Notes under the pieces: model-generated
What the model was told of the DNA's origin: nothing
Database searches by the model: none
What the model saw: only the letters and a program-made list of their open reading frames with translations
Source: Commensalibacter melissae
GTDB taxonomy: Bacteria > Pseudomonadota > Alphaproteobacteria > Acetobacterales > Acetobacteraceae
NCBI RefSeq assembly: GCF_003691365.1
Contig: NZ_CP033087.1
Location: 262,501-326,500 of the forward strand
Reading direction: 5' to 3'
DNA length: 64,000 nucleotides
Translations under genes and position numbers: made by a program
In this document: one piece after another, positions 54,345-64,000 of the stretch
Numbering within the stretch: the stretch's first letter is position 1
Layout: every line of letters starts with the position of its first letter

Positions 54345-57300
54345 TTATGATGACATTATTTTTTTATGATCCAACTGGTTTTGTGAGATATACGGTCCAG
54401 CGGCGATGACCTTTACGGTAAGGATCTTCCGGCCCTTTTGCAGAACATGCTGGTCCAGGGGCAGGAGAGCATAGCCGTCCGTCCAGCGGCAGGGTATGTT
54501 TTCCTGATTATGCCACCCTTCAAGTTTCCTGGTTTCCAGGTGGGCTTTGACATAGTGGTTCTCCCTGTTGTCAAACAGGGTGATGGTTTCGATCAGTACG
54601 CCGAGATTGCGCCTGTCATCAACGAATGGACCGATGGCATCGCACGGGCGACTGCTATTTGAAACGATATGGACATGATGAACGGGACTGGGGAGAACAA
54701 AGACATAATTTCCATTTCCCGTTACCGGCCATTGTGGATGGATAACCTCGCCTCTGTCAGTAATGATATGAAGATTTGTGGAGTGGGTGATTGTTTCTGG
54801 CGCAACCATGTTCTTCATGCCCAGATGCAATGCCCTCTGTTTCAAATGGGCATGGACAGGTTCAACGGCCTCACGGCTTGTTTCCAGAGGGGCTGCGGCA
54901 TCCTGTGCCCAGTCTTTTGTCTCCTGTCTTAACTGAACCACCTTTTCAGGATTGTGGAAATTTTTATGGTTGTCCGTATTGAGGTAGCTTTCGGACAATA
55001 CGCCATCCGCCTTGATAACGCCATGTTTCTCCAGCTCGAGATGATAATAGGTATATTCGGTTTTTGAATAATCGTAACGGATGGAGTGATGATTGACCAG
55101 CATGCGGGCGGGGATGAACTTTTCATCAATATAGAGACAATGTTCCGGTGTGATGCGCATATCCTTGTATGGGATATTGTCAGCCAGGGCGTCTTTGACG
55201 ATATGGATTGCATAACCCGCCACATCATCGGGTCTGTTCCTGCGGACACTGTGGTGACCCGATCCGACCCAGGTCACGGGTTTGAGAACCCTCGCGGAGC
55301 CTTCGTATGTATAAACCATGTCTCCGGCACGGATCTTTTCTATGGCCTTCAATCCGTCTCTTGTCTCTATCATCGTGCCACAAAGGTAACAGGGTTCTTC
55401 CTGAGCATTATCCCTGTAATCCAAAATATATTTACTATTACTTGATATCGTCGGATTAATTAGTTTTCCGTTACCCGCGACATGGATTTGGGTTGTACCA
55501 CTGGCTACGGTAAATTGTGTATTGTTTGGAGGGTTATAGCTTTTGTCATTATAAACAACATTATTATTGCCATCAATATATCGACATTCATTATTTGCGA
55601 TATTTACGAGACCTTTTACGGTTCCAGAACTCTCAAAGAATTTGTCGTCCTGTGAAGTGCCTTCCATTCGATGGTCGCCCAGATTGTCCCATTCGGAATA
55701 CCAGAATTCCGGTGAATAATAAGTATTGTTTATTGACTGTCCACCTTGTTCAATGCCTACATAACCATCATAAAATTTTGAATTTTTTATGGTTCCGCCA
55801 TTTTGGACAAGGAGTCTCGGGATATTGTTTCCCAAAATTTGCGCGCCGTCAAGAACTGCACCTTTGGTGACAATAACCTTGTATACATTGTAAAAATTAA
55901 TTTTTTTATTACCACGGTAGATTTCATGTCCGGCACTATCCCGATAGACATTTACTGTTTGGGGTACACCTGATGAATCCAAAACAGGTTTTCCATTTTG
56001 GTCCAGAACGTTTTCTGTGTATACATAGACACAATTGTTACTGCTACCGTTATTTGGGCCAATAATGTTCAGGCTGTCATTTTGAATAACGGTACTGGCG
56101 AGGTATTTATCAAGTTCTGGACCAGTAGGCACCCCCTTTGTTTCAAATTGTGCTGTATTTACCACATTTATAGTCATGGTATTATTTGAGTTGTTCAATG
56201 GAACATTCGGTATATGGGGATTTCTGACAATACTTCTGTCATTTACGTTTACATCAGCAGATCCATTATCACTGGATAGAAAGGTGTTGTCATGTTTGGT
56301 ATCAAGATAGCTTCTATTTGTATAACTGATTCCCTTTAAATCATAATATCCTGTTTTAGAGGAAAAATTGACGAAAGAATCCCCATCGGATACGGTAGTT
56401 CCACTTATGTTGACGGGGCAGGAAATAAAAGTGTTGTTATTGGAATGACTATTGCCAGTAAAAATTACGTTTTGATTGAAAATATTGGAATCTTGCAGTG
56501 TTCCACCATTATTGTATAATGTTCTGGAATTGTCACTGGCAAGGAAATTCAATCCAGAGACAACAGCCCCATTTTCAATGTAAAAATCGGAATTTATGAT
56601 ATTAACAGGACCTGAATAGGCTTTATTGGGATCATTGGTTAGGTGATCCTTGTCGTGTAAACTGAAATAGGGGCCATTTGTGCCGGTTCCCCGTTGATAG
56701 ACCGTTTTACCATTGTCAAGTTTAACGGCATGCCATGGAATGGTTCCATCCAGGATCGGGTTATTGTTACGGACGGTATAATTTGCAAAATCGACATTGT
56801 TATCGAATTTCAATGGATTTTTACTGGTATCAGCAGATAGGTCAGGATCCACACCCGGATAATTATAGTTTGGCGAACTGTTTGGATCATTATTTTCCCC
56901 CCCGCCAAAATAATCAAGATAATAACTATTGTAGCTTGATATACTTGGATCAATGAATTGCCCTCCATAACCGATATGCAGTTGCATAAATCCATTGACA
57001 ACCGAAAAGCGTTGGCTTTTGGATGGATTTTTAGTGGGATCGTTTACAGTAAAACCATTTTGATCGAAATAAACGTTGGCATTATCACTAATGTCTAAAA
57101 GATTCTGGTAAGAGTGTGCAGATTCATAGAATTTATCATTTTTGGAGATCCCTTCCATGCGGCTGGTGACATTATTTCTGCTGTACCAGAATTCGGGTGA
57201 ATAATAGGTGTTATTGAGTGATTGACCCCCATTCTGAATCCCGATGTAGCTATCGAAAATATTGGAATTTTGAAGAATGCCTCCGTTTTCAACCAGGATA

Positions 57301-58394
57301 CTGGGAATTGCTCCGCCAAAAATTTGTGCATGATCCAGTACCGCGCCTTTTCTGACAATTATTCTTGAGACATTATAGATATTGACAGGACCGTTTCCCC
57401 GATAGAGTACATTATTTTTTGAATCCCGGTATGTTGTTGCTGTTTGTGTCACTCCATTGGCGTCTGTAAATGTCTCGTTGGTGACATATACAACGTTATA
57501 ATCACTGAAGCTTCCATCACCGATAATGGATTTATAGTCATTTTTGATTATTATGTTGTTCAAATATTCATCAATGTTGTTTCTGGAATAAAAATCCTGT
57601 TTTCCGAATCTTGCTCCTTGATCAACATTGATCTGCGTACTTTTCGTGTCGGCTGGAACCTGCGTATCGGCGGTGACAGTGGGATTGGTGACGATAGTAT
57701 AGTCTTTTATATTGATTGTTGTTGTTCCACCTTTACTAAAGAAAAAATTTCCTGATGAGGGGGTCTGTTGGGAGGCTATACCCGTTAAAGTCCAGCTACC
57801 CACTGATAGGATGTAGGCATTGGTAAATGAATCGTTGTCTGACTGAGTGTTGCCGGCCATTGTGGTGGGGCAGCTATAGTAATTGTTATTACTGGAAAAA
57901 CCATTGTTGATGTAGACATTTTGATTGAAAATATTGGAATTTTGCAATTTACCATTTTGATCAACGGTAAGCGTATATTGATTCCCGTCAGTGGAAAAGT
58001 AATTGAGTTCTGATACTACGGCTCCATTCTCGATATGCAAATTGCTGTTGATAATGTTTACAGGGCCAGAATAGGCATAGTTTGGATCAGTGGTTGTGTG
58101 ATCAGCCGTATACAGGCTAAAGTATGAATTTGTACCGTTCTGATTATATCCGCCCTTACTATATATAGTTTTTCCATTATAGTTAATGGCGTACCAATCA
58201 CCGGTATTAAGGATGGGATTGTTATTGTGTATGGAATATCCTATCGAATCAAAAGTGCTTATTTGGTCTTCGGTGACGTTATTTTTATTTGCCAAATTAA
58301 CAGGATAATAAATATAGTTTACAAAATGATTTGTTTTAAATTCATTTTCATCTGTTAAATCTTTGCGTTTGTCGTCTTTTACATGTTTAACCAT
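54345..58394 (-). CDS. Hint-domain surface-type protein B (two passenger units)
   Basis: A 1,349-aa relative of protein A with two passenger units in tandem (about residues 56-530 and 540-995), then the same Hint domain (about residues 997-1349). Shared passenger landmarks occur once per unit: the NNPIL...W start, YFSL and AYSGPVNIINS, ENGAVVS, SNIFNQNV, SFVN or SFTN, then YYSPEFWYS and a final (Y)YLDY/ILDY strand. The unit spacing is about 484 residues. Low-complexity, Asn/Ser/Gly/Asp-rich composition suggests a beta-helix. No signal peptide. ATG start; about 480 bp of AT-rich sequence upstream. Extracellular function is inferred. Confidence 0.75.
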   Translation of the reverse strand: MVKHVKDDKRKDLTDENEFKTNHFVNYIYYPVNLANKNNVTEDQISTFDSIGYSIHNNNPILNTGDWYAINYNGKTIYSKGGYNQNGTNSYFSLYTADHTTTDPNYAYSGPVNIINSNLHIENGAVVSELNYFSTDGNQYTLTVDQNGKLQNSNIFNQNVYINNGFSSNNNYYSCPTTMAGNTQSDNDSFTNAYILSVGSWTLTGIASQQTPSSGNFFFSKGGTTTINIKDYTIVTNPTVTADTQVPADTKSTQINVDQGARFGKQDFYSRNNIDEYLNNIIIKNDYKSIIGDGSFSDYNVVYVTNETFTDANGVTQTATTYRDSKNNVLYRGNGPVNIYNVSRIIVRKGAVLDHAQIFGGAIPSILVENGGILQNSNIFDSYIGIQNGGQSLNNTYYSPEFWYSRNNVTSRMEGISKNDKFYESAHSYQNLLDISDNANVYFDQNGFTVNDPTKNPSKSQRFSVVNGFMQLHIGYGGQFIDPSISSYNSYYLDYFGGGENNDPNSSPNYNYPGVDPDLSADTSKNPLKFDNNVDFANYTVRNNNPILDGTIPWHAVKLDNGKTVYQRGTGTNGPYFSLHDKDHLTNDPNKAYSGPVNIINSDFYIENGAVVSGLNFLASDNSRTLYNNGGTLQDSNIFNQNVIFTGNSHSNNNTFISCPVNISGTTVSDGDSFVNFSSKTGYYDLKGISYTNRSYLDTKHDNTFLSSDNGSADVNVNDRSIVRNPHIPNVPLNNSNNTMTINVVNTAQFETKGVPTGPELDKYLASTVIQNDSLNIIGPNNGSSNNCVYVYTENVLDQNGKPVLDSSGVPQTVNVYRDSAGHEIYRGNKKINFYNVYKVIVTKGAVLDGAQILGNNIPRLLVQNGGTIKNSKFYDGYVGIEQGGQSINNTYYSPEFWYSEWDNLGDHRMEGTSQDDKFFESSGTVKGLVNIANNECRYIDGNNNVVYNDKSYNPPNNTQFTVASGTTQIHVAGNGKLINPTISSNSKYILDYRDNAQEEPCYLCGTMIETRDGLKAIEKIRAGDMVYTYEGSARVLKPVTWVGSGHHSVRRNRPDDVAGYAIHIVKDALADNIPYKDMRITPEHCLYIDEKFIPARMLVNHHSIRYDYSKTEYTYYHLELEKHGVIKADGVLSESYLNTDNHKNFHNPEKVVQLRQETKDWAQDAAAPLETSREAVEPVHAHLKQRALHLGMKNMVAPETITHSTNLHIITDRGEVIHPQWPVTGNGNYVFVLPSPVHHVHIVSNSSRPCDAIGPFVDDRRNLGVLIETITLFDNRENHYVKAHLETRKLEGWHNQENIPCRWTDGYALLPLDQHVLQKGRKILTVKVIAAGPYISQNQLDHKKIMSS
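54361..55396. repeat. 1,036-bp direct repeat, Hint module copy B
   Basis: The second copy of the Hint cassette in gene B, with the same orientation as 51334-52369. Beyond its edges the sequences differ at once: at the low-coordinate edge only a few T bases match, and at the high-coordinate edge the passengers diverge directly after AACAGGGTT. Confidence 0.9.
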
Positions 58395-58875
58395 AAGTAA
58401 TCTCTTATTTTTACTTTATTTTTTCGTTCCTAAAATATTATTATTAGTATAATACAACATAATATACAAACATGTTATTTATTAATAAGTAATTTTTACT
58501 AATATAAAATGAAATTTATAGTAATAATTATTAAATTTATTTAATATCATTTAATGAACTATTGATTTTTATAATTTTTTAAATTTTGCTAAAGCAGTGA
58601 ATATTTTTGGTTACTTTAAAAGTTTTGCAAGGTTTGTTTTTTATTGGAATTAATTTTTTTATTAAAAAAACTTTAAAAAAACTTAAATGAATATAAGTTA
58701 AATAAATGATGTATAAGTAACCAGTTTCATAATTATTTGTATAAAATTTAATTATAATGTGAATATTATGTATTTTAAATGAAAAAATCTTTGAAAAACA
58801 CTTGCAATTTTTTTAATTTTTTTTAAAAACAAGATTGTCTTTTGGTGGTGTTATCTGCTAAGAGAAAATAAGCAA
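58395..58875. other. AT-rich region upstream of Hint gene B
   Basis: About 480 bp between Hint gene B and tRNA-Leu, dominated by A and T tracts. It should contain the promoter of gene B and that of tRNA-Leu. No other feature is supported. Confidence 0.5.
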
Positions 58876-58959
58876 GCGAGAGTGACGGAACGGTAGACGT
58901 AGTCGACTCAAAATCGACCGCCGCAAGGCGTGGGGGTTCAAATCCCCCCTTTCGCACCA
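58876..58959 (+). tRNA. tRNA-Leu (CAA)
   Basis: An 84-nt class II tRNA with a long variable arm (CGCCGCAAGGCG). Anticodon loop CTCAAAA gives CAA. Acceptor GCGAGAG pairs with CTTTCGC; CCA is encoded at 58957-58959. Confidence 0.96.
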
Positions 58960-59003
58960 ATTCACGTTATCTGTTAACGTGCAATGAATGGTTATTAACG
59001 CTT

Positions 59004-60176
59004 ATGTCAAGATTGTCCATATCTCCCAAACCCCAAAAAAAACCTGAAAATCCATGTTTTTCATCTGGTCCTTGCGCAAAACGTCCCGGATGGAATATCA
59101 ATGTTTTGCAAAATGCTCTGGTAGGGCGGTCACATCGTTCCATGGAAGGACGGGCCAGGTTACATGATGTCATTCACCGCTCTGCTGAAATACTTGATGT
59201 TCCTGAAGGATGGAAATTGGGTATTGTGCCCGCTTCAGATACCGGGGCTGTTGAAATGGTTTTGTGGGCTTTGCTAGGGTCTCGTCCTGTTGATGTGCTT
59301 TCTTATGACAGTTTTTCTGCGGAATGGGTTACCGATGTTGTTGAACAGTTAAAACTGTCCAATATTAATATTATTTATGCAGAGTATGGTGAATTGCCAA
59401 ATCTGGATGAAATTCAGTGGGATAATGATGTTGTAATGGTGTGGAATGGAACGACTTCGGGTGTTAAAATTCCCAATGGAGATTTCATTCCTGACCATCA
59501 TGATGGATTGGTTATTTGTGATGCGACCTCGGCTGTTTTTTCGATGGATCTACCATGGTCGAAACTTGATGTGGTAACGTGGTCCTGGCAAAAGGTTTTG
59601 GGTGGGGAAGCCGCGCATGGAATGCTTGCTCTATCACCACGTGCAGTGAAACGTCTTGAGGAAACGGAACAGTTAAGACCCTTGCCTAAAATCTTCCGTG
59701 TATTGAAACAGGGAAAATTGAACGAAAAAATTTTTGAGGGAGATACGATCAATACCCCGTCAATGCTTTGCGTTGAAGACGCGCTGGATGGTTTGAGATG
59801 GGCTCAATCTGTCGGGGGATTGGCAGGATTGAAACGTCTTAGTGAAAATAATCTGAGGATTGTCAGCCAATGGGTTGCTAAAACGGCATGGATTGAATTT
59901 CTTGCAAAAGATGAGAAGTATCGCTCACATACCTCTATTTGTTTAAAAATTGTGGACCCTTGGTTTGTTGCGTTGGATAATAAAAGTCAGAAAACGGTTT
60001 TATCGAAACTGACTGGTCTTTTGGCTGAGGAACAGGTCGCTTATGATATTGCCAGTTATCGTGATGCTCCTCTGGGATTGAGGTTATGGGGTGGGGCAAC
60101 GGTGACTGCTGCATCTATGGAGGCCCTGTTACCTTGGCTTGATTGGGCGTTTGCGATGGTAAAGGCGGATGGTTGA
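59004..60176 (+). CDS. serC: Phosphoserine aminotransferase, long alphaproteobacterial type
   Basis: A 390-aa PLP-dependent transaminase converting 3-phosphohydroxypyruvate to phosphoserine (and acting in pyridoxal phosphate synthesis). Features: [31 protein letters not shown], the GSDTGA-like [24 protein letters not shown] and the PLP-lysine region [17 protein letters not shown]. It is longer than the E. coli enzyme (362 aa), as in the alphaproteobacterial/methanogen group. hisZ follows 42 bp downstream, with no serA. Confidence 0.95.
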   Translation: MSRLSISPKPQKKPENPCFSSGPCAKRPGWNINVLQNALVGRSHRSMEGRARLHDVIHRSAEILDVPEGWKLGIVPASDTGAVEMVLWALLGSRPVDVLSYDSFSAEWVTDVVEQLKLSNINIIYAEYGELPNLDEIQWDNDVVMVWNGTTSGVKIPNGDFIPDHHDGLVICDATSAVFSMDLPWSKLDVVTWSWQKVLGGEAAHGMLALSPRAVKRLEETEQLRPLPKIFRVLKQGKLNEKIFEGDTINTPSMLCVEDALDGLRWAQSVGGLAGLKRLSENNLRIVSQWVAKTAWIEFLAKDEKYRSHTSICLKIVDPWFVALDNKSQKTVLSKLTGLLAEEQVAYDIASYRDAPLGLRLWGGATVTAASMEALLPWLDWAFAMVKADG

Positions 60177-60218
60177 ATCATACGGGAAGATGATTAAAGG
60201 TAAAAAGCAACTATACAT

Positions 60219-61364
60219 ATGATTGATGATCTGGAAATAAGTAACGCATTGCTCCCCGTTGGTTTTTGCGATGTTTTGCCCTCTGATGCTGAGACAGAAG
60301 CGCGTGGTTTGCAAAAAATGATGAATATTTTTGCTAATTACGGTTATGATAGGGTCAATCCACCTTTATTGGAATTCGAACAGAGTCTTCTTGCGCATGC
60401 GGGCAAAGGAATTGCAGAGCAAACTTTTCGGATAATGGATCCAGAAACACGTTATATGATGGGCTTGCGCGCAGACATTACACCTCAGATTGCCAGAATT
60501 GCTGCGACACGATTGATCAATTCACCACGTCCTTTGCGGTTGTCGTATGCTGGTCTCTGTATTTGGGTTAAAGGGGCAAGACATTCAGCAGCCCGTCAAA
60601 TTTTACAGACTGGCATTGAATTAATTGGCATCGATAATGCACAGGCTGATGCCGAGGTGATTCTTGTGACTGCACAGGCATTGCAGGCGCTTGGGATTCA
60701 GGCCTTCAGTTTTGATTTAATGATGCCGCAGCTGGTACAGGCAATTATTAGCCCGGAAAATTTTACCTCTGCACAATTGGGTGCGTTAATGCGTGCATTG
60801 GATCGTAAAGATGTTGCCGCCGTAAAATATTATGGCGGGGATTATTCGGATATTTTGACAGCTATGTTGCAGGCGGCAGGTCCTGCGGATCAGGCTATTG
60901 GCGCATTGCGAAAATTAGATTTCCCAGCAGAGGCCCAACGGTTGTTTGAACGGTTGTTGGCTTCTGTAAAAGCGGTACGAAATCAAGATCCGGATATTGA
61001 ATTAACTATTGATCCTGTTGAATTTAGAGGCTGGGATTATCATACAGGATTATGTATTTCCGTTTATGCTGATGGTATTAGTGGTGAAGTTGGTCGGGGT
61101 GGAAGATATCTTTCCAATAATCAGGAACCTGCTTGTGGTTTAACCCTTCGTCCAGATATTTTGTTGCAAAGAGCGGAAAGACCTTTGAGCAAATCAAGAG
61201 TTTTTGTTCCCTATGGTTGTCATAGAATTGAGGAGTTGAGCAAACTGCATGAAGAGGGATATGTGACATTAATGAGTTGTGCGGTTGAAGACGATCCTGC
61301 AGAAGAGGCTCATCATTTAAATTGTCAATATATATACAAAAAAGGAAAGTTGTTTCCTTTGTAA
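60219..61364 (+). CDS. hisZ: ATP phosphoribosyltransferase regulatory subunit
   Basis: A 381-aa HisRS-like paralogue without aminoacylation function. It has LPVGFCDVLPSDAETE (class II synthetase-like start), MGLRADITPQIARIAATRL and LRLSYAGLCIWVKG, and FRGWDYHTGLCISVYA. It lacks the anticodon-binding domain of HisS. It forms a complex with short HisG (14476-15174) and is needed for its activity. It lies just before purA. Confidence 0.95.
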   Translation: MIDDLEISNALLPVGFCDVLPSDAETEARGLQKMMNIFANYGYDRVNPPLLEFEQSLLAHAGKGIAEQTFRIMDPETRYMMGLRADITPQIARIAATRLINSPRPLRLSYAGLCIWVKGARHSAARQILQTGIELIGIDNAQADAEVILVTAQALQALGIQAFSFDLMMPQLVQAIISPENFTSAQLGALMRALDRKDVAAVKYYGGDYSDILTAMLQAAGPADQAIGALRKLDFPAEAQRLFERLLASVKAVRNQDPDIELTIDPVEFRGWDYHTGLCISVYADGISGEVGRGGRYLSNNQEPACGLTLRPDILLQRAERPLSKSRVFVPYGCHRIEELSKLHEEGYVTLMSCAVEDDPAEEAHHLNCQYIYKKGKLFPL

Positions 61365-61437
61365 TTGGTGTAAGCGCTTTAATCATTTAATATTTGTGTA
61401 ATTTTATAAATAAGGTTGTTTAGATAAGGAAGTCTAT

Positions 61438-62727
61438 ATGTCCAGTGTTACCATTGTCGGTTCCCAATGGGGAGATGAGGGAAAAGGAAAGATTGTTGAT
61501 TGGCTGGCCAGTCAGGCAGATGTTGTAGTAAGATTTCAGGGCGGACATAACGCTGGACATACCTTGGTTATTGATGGAAAAAGTTATAAATTATCATTAT
61601 TGCCTTCCGGTGTAGTCAGGCAAAAAATTAGTATTATTGGCAATGGGGTTGTTGTTGATCCACAGGCCCTGTTAAATGAGATTGCCAAGTTTAAAGATCA
61701 GAATATCGAAATTACTCCAGATATTTTAAAAGTAGCCGAGAATTGCCCTTTGATTTTGCCTTCTCATGTGGCCTTGGATCAGGCTCGTGAAAAAGCACGT
61801 GGAGAACATAAAATTGGAACAACCGGTCGAGGTATCGGACCCGCTTATGAAGATAAAGTGGCGCGTCGTGCCATTCGCTTGTGTGATTTGACAGAACCGG
61901 AAACGCTAGATTGGCGTTTGGATGAGTTATTGGCTCATCATAATGCCTTATTGGTATCATTGGGTGAAAAAACATTTTCAAAAGATGAAATTCTATCCTA
62001 TCTCAATACTATTGCTGTAAAGGTTTTACCTTTTATGGCACCCGTTTCAGAATTAATGGCAAGTTATATTAAGGATAATAAATTTGTGCTATTTGAAGGG
62101 GCACAGGCCATAATGTTGGATGTAGATCATGGAACCTATCCTTTTGTAACCAGTTCAAATACTGTGCCTGCTCAAACGGGGATTGGTAGCGGTACAGGCC
62201 CACGGACAGGCGGATACATACTTGGAATTGCCAAGGCCTATACGACAAGAGTTGGTGCAGGGCCATTTCCAACCGAGCTATTTGATGAAACTGGAAAATA
62301 TTTAGGTGAAAAAGGTCACGAGTTCGGTACGGTAACAGGACGGCCAAGACGCTGTGGATGGTTCGATGCTGTACTGGTACGTCGTGCAGTTCAAGTTGGT
62401 GGATTGGATGGTTTGGCCTTGATGAAACTAGATGTTCTGGACGGCTTAAAAGAGGTCAAAATTTGTGTCGGGTATCAATTGGACGGTCAGAATATAGAGC
62501 GTTTTCCATATACTTTGGAAGCGCAAAAAAGATTGAAACCTATTTATGAAACGATGTCAGGATGGAATGAAAAGACCTCTGGTATTCGGTCAAAGGAAGA
62601 ATTGCCGGCAGCAGCAAGAAATTATATTGAACGTATTGAAGCATTGACAGGGGTTAAGGTTGCTGTCATTTCAACCAGTCCTGAACGTGAAGATACAATA
62701 TTATCCGAGAATTTTTTGCCAAACTAA
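61438..62727 (+). CDS. purA: Adenylosuccinate synthetase
   Basis: A 429-aa enzyme joining IMP and aspartate with GTP in AMP synthesis. [16 protein letters not shown] (GTP loop), [52 protein letters not shown] (quoted in parts FEGAQA and [12 protein letters not shown]) and [15 protein letters not shown] are all intact. Length is standard. A terminator follows. Confidence 0.98.
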   Translation: MSSVTIVGSQWGDEGKGKIVDWLASQADVVVRFQGGHNAGHTLVIDGKSYKLSLLPSGVVRQKISIIGNGVVVDPQALLNEIAKFKDQNIEITPDILKVAENCPLILPSHVALDQAREKARGEHKIGTTGRGIGPAYEDKVARRAIRLCDLTEPETLDWRLDELLAHHNALLVSLGEKTFSKDEILSYLNTIAVKVLPFMAPVSELMASYIKDNKFVLFEGAQAIMLDVDHGTYPFVTSSNTVPAQTGIGSGTGPRTGGYILGIAKAYTTRVGAGPFPTELFDETGKYLGEKGHEFGTVTGRPRRCGWFDAVLVRRAVQVGGLDGLALMKLDVLDGLKEVKICVGYQLDGQNIERFPYTLEAQKRLKPIYETMSGWNEKTSGIRSKEELPAAARNYIERIEALTGVKVAVISTSPEREDTILSENFLPN

Positions 62728-63191
62728 TTTTAAGATAATTTATTGTCTTTTTGTGACCCCTGACAAGGGGTCTTTTATAATTCTCATTTTATGTTTCTTA
62801 ATTCGTTCTATAAATATTTATTTGTGAATAAAAGATTCTTATTAAGAAAATTTTAATGAATTTTATTCAAAAAAAATTTGAAAATTAATATTTATATGAA
62901 AAAGAAACAAAAACCACCTTTTAATATATGTTCAAGAAATGATTTAAGGATATATTATAGATAATTTTATTTTATTGCTTAAATATAATGATCGAAAAGA
63001 TAGATTGTAACTAAGAATCATTTGAAACAAATTTATCTGATCGTAAAATTAATAACAGTATGTTTTAAATTTTTTTGTCTTTTGAAATTTGTTGTAGATT
63101 TAATATATTCCAAAAGAAAAATTTTTAAAAAACTGTTTTATTAACAGCTTAATAGATAATTATCAAATATTATTTTGACCAATTCAATGTG
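62728..63191. other. AT-rich region between purA and azlC
   Basis: About 460 bp. It begins with the purA terminator (62755-62778). The remainder is A/T tracts with no supported gene or RNA. Confidence 0.55.
62755..62778 (+). terminator. Rho-independent terminator after purA
   Basis: GACCCC (62755-62760) pairs with GGGGTC (62767-62772) around TGACAA, followed by a TTTT run. Confidence 0.85.
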
Positions 63192-63992
63192 ATGCACATG
63201 GTTATCCAAATATTCAATAAAAAAAATAACGGGTTAACATCTGATTCCAATAAAGAAAAACGCGTAGGATCAAATATACGCAGGGAAATTCTGAGAGCTT
63301 TAAAGACAGCTTTTCCTTTAATGTTAAGTGTCATTCCTTTTGGTTTGTTATTGGGGGCGCAGGCAAAGATACATGGATTGTCAACGCTTGAGCTCTGGTT
63401 AATGTGCAGTTTAAATTTTGCTGGCGGATCTGAATTTGTCGCGATTAATTTATGGCAAAAAACACCGCCATTATTATTGATTGTTGCGATGACTTTACTG
63501 GTGAATTGCCGTCATATTTTAATGGGCGCCACCATGATACAGTTTTGCAAGCGTTTTTCATTAAAAAGGATTTTACCATCTTTTTTCTTTTTATGTGATG
63601 AATGTTGGGCATTGTCATTGCAGGACTGTTATCACAGGTTAAAAAAAGTCATTAGTCCATCTTTTAGCTATATATTTTATATGACTGTAGGAGTTTCTTT
63701 GTATCTTGTCTGGGTTACAAGTGCCGTGATAGGAATTTTATTGGGGCCTTTATTTGGTAATCTTTTGCATTATGGATTTGATATGGCGTTTGCAGCCATA
63801 TTCATTGTTTTACTTCGTGGTATGTGGCTGGGATGGCGAAAAGGCATTATCTGGGCAAGTAGCCTTATAACAGCCTGTATAGTGTATATGTTTGTGCCTG
63901 GGGAATGGTATATTATTGCGGGTACTTTAACCGGAATAATATTTGTCTTTCTGGTTCCCAATCGCATGCTGCAGGCATCAAAAAATGTTTAG
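63192..63992 (+). CDS. azlC: AzlC-family branched-chain amino acid exporter subunit
   Basis: An approximately 266-aa membrane protein of the AzlC family, the large subunit of AzlCD exporters (leucine/azaleucine and other substrates). Markers are AFPLMLSVIPFGLLLGAQAK, LNFAGGSEFVAINL and LLVNCRHILMGATM, with about seven hydrophobic segments. A GTG at 63189 and an ATG at 63198 are also in frame; no strong ribosome site decides. Sequence beyond the window may encode azlD. Confidence 0.88.
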   Translation: MHMVIQIFNKKNNGLTSDSNKEKRVGSNIRREILRALKTAFPLMLSVIPFGLLLGAQAKIHGLSTLELWLMCSLNFAGGSEFVAINLWQKTPPLLLIVAMTLLVNCRHILMGATMIQFCKRFSLKRILPSFFFLCDECWALSLQDCYHRLKKVISPSFSYIFYMTVGVSLYLVWVTSAVIGILLGPLFGNLLHYGFDMAFAAIFIVLLRGMWLGWRKGIIWASSLITACIVYMFVPGEWYIIAGTLTGIIFVFLVPNRMLQASKNV

Positions 63993-64000
63993 TACCTATA
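63985..64000 (+). CDS. Possible start of azlD (partial, cut by window end)
   Basis: ATG at 63985 opens a +1 frame (MFSTY...) overlapping the azlC stop by eight bases, where azlD is usually found. Only five codons are visible, so this is a positional guess. Confidence 0.2.

Noticed and set aside
51400-55500. Plus-strand open frames duplicated in both Hint regions (for example 51642-51905 and 54669-54932)
   Set aside because: They are antisense shadows of the identical Hint module and have no ribosome sites.

Overview
The window looks like chromosome from an AT-rich acetic acid bacterium (Acetobacteraceae, Alphaproteobacteria). I infer a Commensalibacter-like insect or bee associate, but could not run a search. 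The grounds are the low GC of the housekeeping genes, the alphaproteobacterial gene order yacG-rng-maf-infA-hisD-hisG next to tRNA-Phe, the short HisG with a separate HisZ, a type-2 ArgC, the long-type SerC, an OprB-like porin, and large Hint-domain surface proteins.

Layout. 1-3413: the end of an rRNA operon (spacer, 23S, 5S, tRNA-fMet). 3587-8874: OprB porin, a His-rich secreted protein, two divergent thymidylate-kinase-like P-loop proteins, a PAP2 phosphatase and a CHAD protein. 8882-10648: a very AT-rich DUF4209/HEPN-like gene beside tRNA-Phe, the best candidate here for a defence gene. 10819-18414: a long minus-strand housekeeping run (tRNA-Phe, yacG, rng-like, maf, infA, hisD, hisG, murA, dcd, an unlisted 46-codon gene, glk). 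18576-22653: two related secreted proteins, then two tandem DXD sugar transferases. 22672-35306: core genes (xthA, dgt, argS, SPOR protein, scpA, scpB, tatB, tatC, serS, DUF815 ATPase, yajC, sodB, squalene/phytoene-synthase-like). 35399-38197: a Tat-exported SDR, an exported protein made of five 18-residue repeats, and a small secreted protein. 38341-42915: tyrS, a pabB-pabC fusion and an MscS channel. 42987-48410: a haem/iron island (exbB-exbD-tonB, haem oxygenase, TonB-dependent receptor) with Fur-like AT-rich repeats in both control regions. 48569-51098: tRNA-His, rplM-rpsI, argC. 51318-58394: two large Hint-domain proteins. 58876-64000: tRNA-Leu, serC, hisZ, purA, azlC and possibly the start of azlD.

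The least ordinary region is 51318-58394. Two adjacent proteins with diverged repeat-rich passenger regions (one unit and two units) end in the same Hint module, carried by a gap-free 1,036 bp direct repeat that appears identical and is clearly richer in GC than the passengers. This suggests recent gene conversion or cassette replacement of a self-processing domain. Several textbook clusters are also incomplete: no tatA beside tatBC, no secDF behind yajC, and no serA between serC and hisZ.

The haem genes fit one pathway: the outer-membrane receptor takes up haem with energy from TonB-ExbB-ExbD, and the oxygenase releases the iron. Short-form HisG needs HisZ, which lies about 45 kb away beside purA.
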